Positions 1 through 5,043 of a DNA stretch of 5,778 nucleotides are shown here, piece after piece. The notes below the pieces were generated by a model. It saw only the letters and a program-made list of their open reading frames with translations. It had not been told where the DNA came from and ran no database searches. The translations under genes were made by a program, and so were the position numbers. Numbering within the stretch: the first letter of the stretch is position 1; each line of letters begins with the position of its first letter. The stretch is from an uncultured Planctomycetaceae bacterium (GTDB lineage: Bacteria > Planctomycetota > Planctomycetia > Pirellulales > JACPPG01), in assembly GCA_945957305.1 (NCBI GenBank), contig CAMFLN010000257.1, positions 1-5,778 of the forward strand, in the 5' to 3' direction.

Positions 1-624
1 GGACAGGCTGCCGCGGCCGAATTTGGCGGCGTCTATTGTCTGGCCTTTGCGCCCAACGGTCGTTGGCTCTATGTCGACGACCTCGACAATCGCCGCATTC
101 GCCGCATCGATTTGCAGTCGGGCGTTGTCGACACGATTGCGGGCAATGGCCAGCGCGGAGTGCCCGACGACGACAGCGACGCGCGTCAGGCCCCGCTGGT
201 CGATCCCCGGGCCATTGCCGCGGATGAGCAGGGCAACATCTATATCCTGGAACGCGCGGGCAACGCCCTGCGGGTCGTCGACAGCCACGGCAAAATTCGC
301 ACGGTCGCAGGGACGGGCGCCGGGGAATGCCGCGACGAACAAGGGAATCTGCCGCAGCCGATGAAGGGGCCCAAGCACCTGTGCGTCGACAAACAGGGGA
401 ACGTTTTGATTGCCGACACCGAGAATCATCTGATTCGCAAATACCTGCCGGCCGAAAAGAAGCTGATTCGCATCGCAGGAACAGGCGAGGCAGGCAGCGG
501 CGGGGTGGGGGGCGCACCATTGTCCGCATCTTTGAAGCAACCGCACGGCGTACTAGCGCGCGAAAGCGGCGAGATTTTTATCGCCGACAGTTCCAACGAT
601 CGCGTGCTCAAGATTGTGCCGTGA
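1..624 (+). CDS. NHL-repeat beta-propeller protein, C-terminal part (5' end outside window)
   Basis: The reading frame is open from base 1 and ends at a TGA at 622-624, giving 207 visible residues; the true start lies upstream. Four NHL-type blade repeats can be read. Each pairs a 'D..GN.YI.D..N.RIR..D' strand signature with a following 'I.T(V/I)AG.G..G' turn. The signatures are YVDDLDNRRIRRID (residues 24-37), GNIYILERAGNALRVVD (78-94), GNVLIADTENHLIRKY (133-148) and GEIFIADSSNDRVLKI (190-205). The turns TIAGNG, TVAGTG and RIAGTG lie near residues 45, 101 and 157, about 56 residues apart. NHL propellers are binding scaffolds, often in secreted or periplasmic proteins; planctomycetes carry many of unknown ligand. 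No catalytic motif is visible, so only the fold is assigned. In-frame starts inside the visible part (for example TTG at 112) fall within a blade and are not credible. Confidence 0.88.
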   Translation, partial: GQAAAAEFGGVYCLAFAPNGRWLYVDDLDNRRIRRIDLQSGVVDTIAGNGQRGVPDDDSDARQAPLVDPRAIAADEQGNIYILERAGNALRVVDSHGKIRTVAGTGAGECRDEQGNLPQPMKGPKHLCVDKQGNVLIADTENHLIRKYLPAEKKLIRIAGTGEAGSGGVGGAPLSASLKQPHGVLARESGEIFIADSSNDRVLKIVP

Positions 625-637
625 GCGGCGTCAGTCG

Positions 638-672
638 AGCAGGACGGCTGCGCTTGATCTGCGCCCTGCTTT
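638..672 (+). terminator. Possible hairpin terminator of the NHL gene
   Basis: An outer stem, AGCAGG (638-643) with CCTGCT (665-670), encloses an inner stem, GCGC (650-653) with GCGC (661-664), around the loop TTGATCT. A 6-base bulge lies on the left arm. Only TTT follows (670-672), so this is at best a weak intrinsic terminator. It sits 14 bases after the NHL stop codon, in the 69-bp gap between two convergent genes, where a terminator is expected. Confidence 0.35.
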
Positions 673-693
673 CGCAGTTCGCGGAAACGGCGT

Positions 694-1173
694 CTAGTTC
701 CCTGCGTGCGAGGGAGAAAGCCAGGTGTCGTCGACGGGTTCCTGGCGCACGGGCTTGAGTTGCTGCGCATCGAGGCGTGCAAATGCCGCGTTTAAATCAG
801 CGGCGAAATCGTGCCAGAAGTCATTGTCGCGCAGCCGAATTGGTTCGAATTCGCCGCCGCGCGCGACGTTCCGCAGCGTCTGCTGCATACGATAGACCGG
901 GCCAGCAAAGCGATTGCTCAAACGCAACACGTCGAACGTAATCGGCACGAGCAGCAGGCCGCACAAAGCCAGTCGCCCGGCCATGCCCCACAGGTCCTGC
1001 TGCCAGAAATAGTCGAAGAAGCTCGCCTGCTCGGGACCCGTGGCAATATGCCAGGTGAGATGCAGCATCTCGACCGTGATGGCACAGGCAACCCAATAGG
1101 CCACGACGCGTGCGACGAGTGCCCCTTGGACCTTGCCATCGACGAACAGGATCTTGCGTTTAAAGAGCGTCAT
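694..1173 (-). CDS. Small two-helix membrane protein with HAMP-like C-terminal region
   Basis: 159 residues. Two hydrophobic segments are visible, about residues 18-39 and 63-83, separated by a roughly 23-residue polar and aromatic loop that may face the periplasm. After the second helix, residues 86-131 run 'SNRFAGPVYRMQQTLRNVARGGEFEPIRLRDNDFWHDFAADLNAAF' (shown in part). This resembles a HAMP linker: a conserved Pro (P92), a first amphipathic helix, a Gly-Gly-Glu-Phe connector, and an acidic start to the second helix. No kinase, cyclase or chemotaxis domain follows, so the protein ends at the HAMP-like part. The ATG at 1171-1173 is preceded by GAGG about 6 bases upstream, and it overlaps the 3' end of the pilin gene by 14 bases, so the two are probably translationally coupled. 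A role in membrane signalling or in pilus biogenesis is inference from the pairing only. Confidence 0.72.
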   Translation of the reverse strand: MTLFKRKILFVDGKVQGALVARVVAYWVACAITVEMLHLTWHIATGPEQASFFDYFWQQDLWGMAGRLALCGLLLVPITFDVLRLSNRFAGPVYRMQQTLRNVARGGEFEPIRLRDNDFWHDFAADLNAAFARLDAQQLKPVRQEPVDDTWLSPSHAGN

Positions 1174-1441
1174 GTTTCGCCTCGACTATTAAGGACTTTG
1201 CTCTGGCGCTCGGGCCGCGGCGATCACGCCGGATGAAATTTCCGGTACTCGCGTTGGTCCCGCCGGACCGCGAGAGCGAAGCTCCGACCGTGGCCAGCGC
1301 TGCAGAAGTGTTCACGCCCAAGGAGCGCGCGCCTGCAACGCTCACGGCCAAGGTCAAACTCAGCAGTACTGCGTACTCGACTGCGGTCAGACCGCTGTCT
1401 TCGCGCAGAATTCGCAGAACGGCGTCCAGGGTGCGTGCCAT
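1160..1441 (-). CDS. Flp/type IVb pilin family protein with long C-terminal tail
   Basis: 93 residues. A short basic leader (residues 1-17, MARTLDAVLRILREDSG) is followed by LTAVEYAVLLSLTLAVSVAG. If a TadV/PilD-type prepilin peptidase cuts after Gly17, the mature protein has Glu at position 5 and Tyr at 6, the class III signature of Flp pilins. The hydrophobic stretch (18-38) and 'SLGVNTSAALATVGASLS' also fit the family. Flp pilins are usually about 50-70 residues. Here a charged tail, about residues 62-93 and rich in Arg and Lys, extends the protein and overlaps the next gene by 14 bases. The tail could be real or could reflect loss of an earlier stop. The ATG at 1439-1441 has AGGG 7 bases upstream. 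No other tad genes lie in the window, so secretion machinery would have to be elsewhere. Confidence 0.82.
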   Translation of the reverse strand: MARTLDAVLRILREDSGLTAVEYAVLLSLTLAVSVAGARSLGVNTSAALATVGASLSRSGGTNASTGNFIRRDRRGPSARAKSLIVEAKHDAL

Positions 1442-1876
1442 GTGAAAACCCTATGTCAGGCCCCACACTTGTCAAAGTTCTAACCCCTTTGCCGGTGGAT
1501 TCTTAGGGCGTGCTGGGCGCGACGAATCTGCCACCGCCAGGCTTTTGATTGGGTGGCGCGTCATGGGTGCGCAGAGCACCGTCCTGATGGGGGGGCATGT
1601 CTGAAATGCCAGGATGACACGAAACCAGCTTGGGGTTTATCCCCCCTACGAACTTATTGGCCCGAACTTTGCAGCCAGCAAGGCGGAAAGGCAGCTCCGG
1701 CGACACGTCGCACCTTGTGAAGCATCACCGCCGCCTCCCCGCGGACAGCCACGCGATTTGCAAAGAGCCGGGTAGATCGCAAAGATACCAGCATTGGTTC
1801 GCAGATTCGCACAGTCCGTGGGCAACAAGCGCTGGCCAGTCGAATTTCCCCCGTTTCGCTTTGGGAGTAACAAACG
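1442..1876. other. Gene-free spacer between divergent genes, with a run of short stem-loops
   Basis: This spacer separates the pilin gene (leftward) from the TIGR03000-like gene (rightward), so it should hold both promoters. I could not identify either with confidence. Open frames here have no ribosome site or recognisable product. Four short inverted repeats fall within about 115 bases: GCCACC/GGTGGC (1530-1557), GGTGC/GCACC with a 5-base loop (1566-1580), GGCAT/ATGCC (1594-1610), and GGGG/CCCC around TTTAT (1632-1644). A GGGAG 9 bases before the ATG at 1877 is the likely ribosome site of the rightward gene. Confidence 0.5.
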
Positions 1877-2437
1877 ATGATCCATCATGCTCTGAAAATG
1901 GGACTGATCGTTGCCGTTCTAGCGCTGGCCGCGAGCAACGCCGATGCTTTCGGTCATCGACGCGGCTGCGGGTACGGGTACGGCGGCTATGGCTGTGGTG
2001 CGTACGGCTGCGGGTACGGTTATGGCTACGGATACGGTGGTTATGGATATGGTTATCCCGGCTATGGTTGGTACGCCGCGAATGCCGCGAGCGGGACATC
2101 CGCCGCCATGGCGCGTACCGCTTCACAACAGCCAAGTAGTGTAGCGCCCCTAACCTCAACCAGCATGCGGTTGACTGTCACGGCGCCGGCCGACGCCCGG
2201 GTGATCATCAACGATCGCCCCACAACCAGCACCGGCGAATTGCGTCGCTACACATCGACAGGGCTGCAGCCGGGCCTGGGCTACGATTATCGGGTCCGGG
2301 CCGAATTCGTTCGCGACGGCCAGCCCGTGGTCGAGGAAAAGACCGTCCAGGTCAAAGCCGGTCAAGAGGCCACACTGACATTCGCCCCGTCCGCGGCCTC
2401 TCAAGTTGCGACCGCAGAGCCCGCGCCCCAGCGCTGA
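1877..2437 (+). CDS. Secreted Gly/Tyr-rich protein with planctomycete TIGR03000-like domain
   Basis: 186 residues in three parts. Residues 1-24 form a signal peptide: basic start, hydrophobic core MGLIVAVLALAAS, and probable cleavage after NADA at 24. Residues 30-66 are an almost pure Gly-Tyr stretch with Cys at 31, 40 and 45. After an Ala/Ser/Thr linker, residues 97-169 match the TIGR03000 pattern as I remember it: 'LTV..PADA.V.IN..PT.STGE.RRY.S.GL.PG..Y.Y.V.AE.VRDG..V.E.K.V.V.AGQE..L.F'. That family is known mainly from planctomycetes and its function is unknown; the predicted all-beta shape suggests an extracellular or cell-surface module. The ATG at 1877 has GGGAG 9 bases upstream; the ATG of Met8 (1898) is a possible alternative. 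The Gly-Tyr part could be adhesive or structural, which is inference. No terminator was found in the 152-bp gap to the convergent neighbour. Confidence 0.88.
   Translation: MIHHALKMGLIVAVLALAASNADAFGHRRGCGYGYGGYGCGAYGCGYGYGYGYGGYGYGYPGYGWYAANAASGTSAAMARTASQQPSSVAPLTSTSMRLTVTAPADARVIINDRPTTSTGELRRYTSTGLQPGLGYDYRVRAEFVRDGQPVVEEKTVQVKAGQEATLTFAPSAASQVATAEPAPQR
1964..2074 (+). repeat. Degenerate Gly-Tyr codon repeat inside the TIGR03000-like gene
   Basis: The DNA is a run of GGN-TAY codon pairs (units such as ggctat, ggatac, ggttac) coding residues 30-66. Units repeat every 6 bases, with GGT/GGC or TGC insertions that break the period. Synonymous codons alternate (tat/tac, ggc/gga/ggt), so the amino-acid pattern is kept better than the DNA. 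That suggests selection on the protein rather than recent slippage, though slippage could still change its length. Confidence 0.8.
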
Positions 2438-2589
2438 CGCGTGGTGCGCGCGGTAACGACAACTCGAGCCGAGAGAGGCCCACTGGCGATGGCACCGGCA
2501 GGCCCAAGAGCAAACTTCGCGCTTGCGCAACGACGTCTGACTGCACCGGCGAACGCTCGGAGGAAAAGCTGCGCGCGTCGGTTCTTGCC

Positions 2590-2805
2590 TTAGTTGAGCC
2601 GCTTGCCGCACTGCGTGTAATTCGGTTGGGGGCAGTAGCCGGCGTAACCGCTACCGCCGCCGTAGCCAAACAGGCCACGGCCGAACCCGCCAAACATATA
2701 GTCGCAAACACTACGGCTACGGCAGCTGTGGCCGGCCTGGCTGTGTTGGCTCAAGGAGGCCACGGCGATAACGACCAGCAGCGCCAACAAGAGACGTCGC
2801 AACAT
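2590..2805 (-). CDS. Small secreted Gly/Tyr-rich protein with four cysteines (71 aa)
   Basis: Starting at the ATG at 2803-2805 the product is 71 residues. Residues 1-24 (MLRRLLLALLVVIAVASLSQ, then HSQA) form a clear signal peptide with probable cleavage before Gly25. The mature part, about 47 residues, has Cys at 28, 34, 58 and 66. Between the two pairs lies a Gly/Phe/Tyr-rich block, FGGFGRGLFGYGGGSGYAGY (38-57). The frame is open 28 codons further upstream to an ATG at 2887-2889, but that extension has no good ribosome site and would bury the signal peptide, so the short form is preferred. I do not recognise a named family. Its composition resembles the Gly-Tyr stretch of the convergent neighbour at 1877-2437, though no repeat is shared at DNA level. 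The four cysteines could form two disulfides after export, which is inference. Confidence 0.72.
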   Translation of the reverse strand: MLRRLLLALLVVIAVASLSQHSQAGHSCRSRSVCDYMFGGFGRGLFGYGGGSGYAGYCPQPNYTQCGKRLN

Positions 2806-2811
2806 ATTCAA

Positions 2812-2815
2812 CTCC
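2812..2815 (-). promoter_or_regulatory. Ribosome binding site fixing the 71-aa start
   Basis: GGAG on the minus strand lies 6 bases before the ATG at 2803-2805. This spacing and the signal peptide that begins there decide for this start over the upstream ATG at 2887-2889. Confidence 0.65.
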
Positions 2816-3016
2816 GTTTGGTAAGTGTTGCGTGGGCAAATGATTGCGGGGAAACTCCTTCCCGTCAGGCTCATCCCGAGCCTCGACAAGTCAGACCTCG
2901 CGCCAGGTGGGCTAAGTTTTCATCGGCCGAATCGACCGTTATTCGCGATGGCAATACGACTGCAGCGCAAGCCTGCTTGACTCCGTGGACACGTGTAATC
3001 GGAGCATTCGGCACAA

Positions 3017-3084
3017 TTTCGCCAGGGCGAAAGGTCCGGCTCGCTAGAGCGAACAGGCCAGCTCGCCAGGGCGAACGGCCCGGA
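3017..3084. repeat. Three tandem 22-bp units, each with a palindrome
   Basis: Units begin at 3019, 3041 and 3063, exactly 22 bp apart. Each starts with a near-identical inverted repeat: TCGCC-AG-GGCGA (3019-3030), TCGCT-AG-AGCGA (3041-3052) and TCGCC-AG-GGCGA (3063-3074). The first palindrome extends to 16 bp, TTTCGCCAGGGCGAAA (3017-3032). In the middle copy both arms changed together (C to T and G to A), so the pairing is kept. The 10-bp linkers share the pattern A(A/C)(A/C/G)GG(C/T)C(A/C)(A/G)G(A/C). Two helical turns between centres would place three bound dimers on one face of the DNA, and as RNA each unit gives a hairpin with a 4-base loop. The function is unknown. It lies 54-121 bp after the arsM stop codon. 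Confidence 0.8.
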
Positions 3085-3137
3085 AGAACAAAGCGCCACA
3101 CGAACCAGGGTCCAGGGCCCCAGACTTGCCCGCGGAC

Positions 3138-3986
3138 TTAGTTGTTCGGTTTGATCGCGTAGACTTTGACGCTCGCTGCGTAGTCATTCACGTTGTAACG
3201 GCTCAGCAATTCTTTGATCCGGCCGTGCAGGTCGTCGGAACAGCACGATACCATGGGCAGTGACTCGCTCATCCCGGGCGAGCAACAGCCGGCCTGATTT
3301 TCCACCTTGGCGTAAGCATTCAAATCGGCGCCGCTGTCGATCACTTCCACCGCCCCGAAACCGGCGGCGATGAGTCCTGCCCTGTAAGCGGCGAGGGGAA
3401 TCGCGCCCGCGATGCAGCCCACATAGGCCATCAGGTCATTGCCAATCTCCGGGGGCAGCGGTTGCTTGAGGGCGATGTCACTCACGGCCAGCCGCCCTCC
3501 CGGCTTCAAGACCCTGGCAATCTCGCGAAAGACTGCCGGCTTGTCAGGGGCAAGATTGATCACGCAATTGCTGATCACGCAATCGACCGAGGCATCCGGC
3601 AAAGGCATCTTGTCGATCGTGGCCTTGTGGAATTCGACATTCGATAGCCCCGCCTTGGCGGCGTTGGCGTTCGCTAAGGCCAGCATTTCGTCCGTCATGT
3701 CGATGCCAATGGCCTTGCCCGTGGGACCGACTTTCGCAGCCGCGAGGAACACGTCCAGTCCTCCCCCACTTCCCAGATCAACGACGGTTTCGCCGGGCTT
3801 CAAACTGGCGAAGGCGGTGGGATTGCCGCACGAGAGCCCCATATTTGCTTCGGCTGGAATCGACGCGAGCTGATCGGCCGAATAGCCGAACGCCTCGGCC
3901 ACGGCCCGCACGCCCTCGTGTTCGCTCGAGAGCCCCTTGGTCGCAACCAATCCGTATTTTTCTTGAACGATGTGTTCGATAGACAT
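3138..3986 (-). CDS. arsM: Arsenite S-adenosylmethionine methyltransferase ArsM
   Basis: 282 residues; transfers methyl groups from SAM to trivalent arsenic, giving methylated and volatile arsenicals, in the cytoplasm. The Rossmann-type SAM site is clear: motif [17 protein letters not shown] (68-83), acidic IGIDMT (93-98), [24 protein letters not shown] (122-145), and [14 protein letters not shown] (158-171). ArsM hallmarks are MGLSCGNP with Cys53, SNCVINL with Cys141, and YVGCIAGA with Cys191. These correspond to the three arsenic-binding cysteines of the family. Further Cys pairs (234-235, 248-249) lie in the C-terminal domain. The extra N-terminal cysteine of the CmArsM type is absent. The ATG at 3984-3986 is chosen because GGAG lies 8 bases upstream; the frame is open to 4034, but that extension translates the ribosome site. 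It follows arsR on the same strand after 186 bp. Confidence 0.94.
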   Translation of the reverse strand: MSIEHIVQEKYGLVATKGLSSEHEGVRAVAEAFGYSADQLASIPAEANMGLSCGNPTAFASLKPGETVVDLGSGGGLDVFLAAAKVGPTGKAIGIDMTDEMLALANANAAKAGLSNVEFHKATIDKMPLPDASVDCVISNCVINLAPDKPAVFREIARVLKPGGRLAVSDIALKQPLPPEIGNDLMAYVGCIAGAIPLAAYRAGLIAAGFGAVEVIDSGADLNAYAKVENQAGCCSPGMSESLPMVSCCSDDLHGRIKELLSRYNVNDYAASVKVYAIKPNN

Positions 3987-4172
3987 GGCTTCGACTCCGC
4001 TGCAATAGGTCGCGATGGAAATTAAAACGCGCAAAGGGCAAGGACGATCGTCACGGGCACGTCAACCAGTGGCTACGGTTTCGGCGGCACTGCCGAAGCG
4101 GAACCGCTGCTGCACAGAAACAGTTCGGTCCTTTTCATACGCGCAGGCAGATATAGTGGGGCAAAAAGAAAC
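3987..4172 (-). other. arsR-arsM spacer with a hairpin and a weak possible promoter
   Basis: The 186-bp spacer is long for a simple two-gene operon. On the minus strand it holds TTCGGC-AGTGCC-GCCGAA (4080-4097), a 6-bp stem with a 6-base loop and no T-run after it, and the small palindrome GCGGAACCGC (4098-4107). A weak -35/-10-like pair, TTGAGT (4171-4176) and TATATC (4150-4155) with a 15-bp spacer, overlaps the arsR stop and could give arsM some separate expression. No second ArsR-type operator and no convincing small gene were seen here. Confidence 0.35.
3995..3998 (-). promoter_or_regulatory. Ribosome binding site fixing the ArsM start
   Basis: GGAG on the minus strand lies 8 bases before the ATG at 3984-3986. 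The protein from this ATG begins [12 protein letters not shown], the usual opening of the short ArsM class, which supports it over the ATG 16 codons upstream (4032-4034). Confidence 0.7.
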
Positions 4173-4514
4173 TCAACAGCAACGACGGCGCAAGCTCGCG
4201 ACTTGCTTGTTATCAGTGGCGAATTCCGGCACGTCGGCGCACGCCAGGCAATCGAGCAGCTTTGCATGAAAGTTGCTGCGGACCGGGGTGAGCCGGTAGT
4301 AACTCCAAAGTCCTTCCTTGCGGGCGATCACCAGACGGGCCCGACGCAAGTAGGCTAGATGCCGGGAAGCAGTCGGCTGCGGAACGCCGAGCACGTCCAC
4401 AATATGGCACACGCACAGCTCCCCATCTCTCAGCATGTTGAGAATGCGCAAGCGCGTCCGATCCGAGACAGCCCGGAACTTCGCTTCGACAAGGGTGGTA
4501 GGTTTAGTTTTCAT
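4173..4514 (-). CDS. arsR: ArsR/SmtB-family arsenic-responsive repressor
   Basis: 113 residues, the usual length for ArsR. It is a winged helix-turn-helix repressor that leaves DNA when arsenite binds. The first helices read VEAKFRAVSDRTRLRILNMLRDGE (9-32). The metal motif is ELCVCHI (32-38) with Cys34 and Cys36; the E. coli type has ELCVCDL, so His37 replaces Asp. The helix-turn-helix with recognition helix QPTASRHLAYLRRARLV spans about 44-62, followed by the wing ARKEGLWSYYRL (64-75). Extra cysteines occur in DCLAC (Cys89, Cys92) and at the C-terminal end (Cys112, Cys113); these could add ligands, which is inference. The ATG at 4512-4514 lies inside the operator palindrome, with AGG about 5 bases upstream as a modest ribosome site. 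First gene of the arsR-arsM unit. Confidence 0.95.
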   Translation of the reverse strand: MKTKPTTLVEAKFRAVSDRTRLRILNMLRDGELCVCHIVDVLGVPQPTASRHLAYLRRARLVIARKEGLWSYYRLTPVRSNFHAKLLDCLACADVPEFATDNKQVASLRRRCC

Positions 4515-4532
4515 ATTCGCCTATGCGAATAT
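4513..4532. promoter_or_regulatory. ArsR operator (perfect 8-4-8 palindrome)
   Basis: ATATTCGC-CTAT-GCGAATAT is a perfect inverted repeat with 8-bp arms and a 4-bp centre, a typical ArsR-family operator shape. It covers the end of the -10 element, the short leader and the first bases of the arsR start codon. A bound dimer would therefore block both RNA polymerase and the start site, giving autorepression of arsR and, through read-through, arsM. Confidence 0.85.
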
Positions 4533-4556
4533 TACGGATTGCGATCGCACGGTCAA
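4529..4556 (-). promoter_or_regulatory. Sigma70-like promoter of arsR(-arsM)
   Basis: On the minus strand, -35 TTGACC (4551-4556, 5 of 6 consensus bases) and -10 TAATAT (4529-4534, 4 of 6) are 16 bp apart. The -10 overlaps the operator at 4513-4532. Transcription should begin about 7 bases after the -10, leaving a leader of only about 8-10 bases. The spacer contains the 8-bp palindrome GCGATCGC (4541-4548). Confidence 0.75.
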
Positions 4557-5009
4557 GACTGTGACCAGAAATGACCCCCGGCTCTCAGCGTCGCCGAGCC
4601 AATTCGCACGTCCTAACCGTGTCGTGGCCTTTCGTGTCTTGACCCATCGGGGCCCCACCCCAGCCTGTCGTCGCCGTCCGACGGAGTGCGGCGGTGACTA
4701 ATTTAACGGAGAAATGCGAATCGCCTCTCATCCCCCGGTTCTCTGCCAACGACGGCCAGGTTTACGGAATACATACGTGGTGGCCGCAAAAACGGGGCGT
4801 GACGAGGCCGGCCGAACCGACTGGCGAACTCAGATACTCTTCGTGGCTGAAAATCAGAAATGGGGATGCGGCGACTCTTTCGGCCGTAGAGCGATGACGG
4901 ACGACCGCTCGAATTTGACCATCAAGCGAAGGGGCATGGCCGCAAACGGGCCTCAAGACGTTACCCGCGCAAACACAGCCCGGGTTAGCGTCAGCTCTGG
5001 CGAGAGACG
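4557..5009. other. Gene-free region between arsR and the tRNA-Leu unit
   Basis: About 450 bp upstream of arsR and beyond the tRNA terminator. Open frames on both strands lack a ribosome site, a recognisable product or a plausible composition; one minus-strand frame runs into the tRNA. The only regularity noticed is a short imperfect repeat, GGCCGCAAAAACGGGGC (4782-4798) and GGCCGCAAACGGGCC (about 4938-4952). I see nothing else in it; it may be decayed sequence. Confidence 0.5.
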
Positions 5010-5043
5010 AAAAAAGACTGACGGCGTGAGCCGTAAGTCTTTT
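5010..5043 (-). terminator. Intrinsic terminator of tRNA-Leu
   Basis: Read leftward, the stem is AAAAGACT-T-ACGGC (5043-5030), the loop TCAC (5029-5026), and the return arm GCCGT-C-AGTCTTTT (5025-5012), with one T/C mismatch. It ends in a run of six T (5015-5010). It begins 11 bases after the tRNA 3' end. The A/T-flanked arms mean it could also work rightward, but no gene is seen on that side. Confidence 0.88.

Larger units (their letters stand above)
2806..3137. other. Gene-free spacer between arsM and the 71-aa secreted protein gene
   Basis: This 332-bp stretch lies downstream of arsM and upstream of the small secreted protein gene, both leftward. It should hold the arsM terminator and the promoter of the small gene; neither is obvious, and no hairpin with a T-run follows the arsM stop. 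It contains the palindrome array at 3017-3084, a short direct repeat CCAGGGTCCAGGG near 3105-3117, and a weak inverted repeat GGGAA/TTCCC near 2850-2865. Confidence 0.5.

Noticed and set aside
1448..1475. Promoter for the pilin gene: TTGACA (1470-1475) with TAGGGT (1448-1453) on the minus strand
   Set aside because: The -35 is perfect, but the -10 matches only 3 of 6 and overlaps the ribosome site, leaving almost no leader. Left unassigned.
1630..2139. Long plus-strand frame of 169 codons overlapping the TIGR03000-like gene
   Set aside because: It is Arg/Leu/Trp-rich, a shift of the Gly-Tyr repeat, has no ribosome site, and conflicts with the well-supported frame at 1877-2437.
2156..2611. 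Minus-strand frame of 151 codons opposite the TIGR03000-like gene
   Set aside because: Antisense shadow with Arg/Cys/Gln-rich composition and no recognisable motif.
2590..2889. 99-aa version of the small secreted protein starting at 2889
   Set aside because: The extension hides the signal peptide and has no ribosome site; GGAG sits 6 bases before the ATG at 2803-2805.
2940..2957. Second ArsR-like operator, ATTCGC-GAT-GGCAAT
   Set aside because: The right half does not match the left arm properly and the spacing differs from the clear operator at 4513-4532.
3017..3084. CRISPR array
   Set aside because: Three 22-bp units without spacers of 25-40 bases and no cas genes; it is a tandem palindromic repeat.
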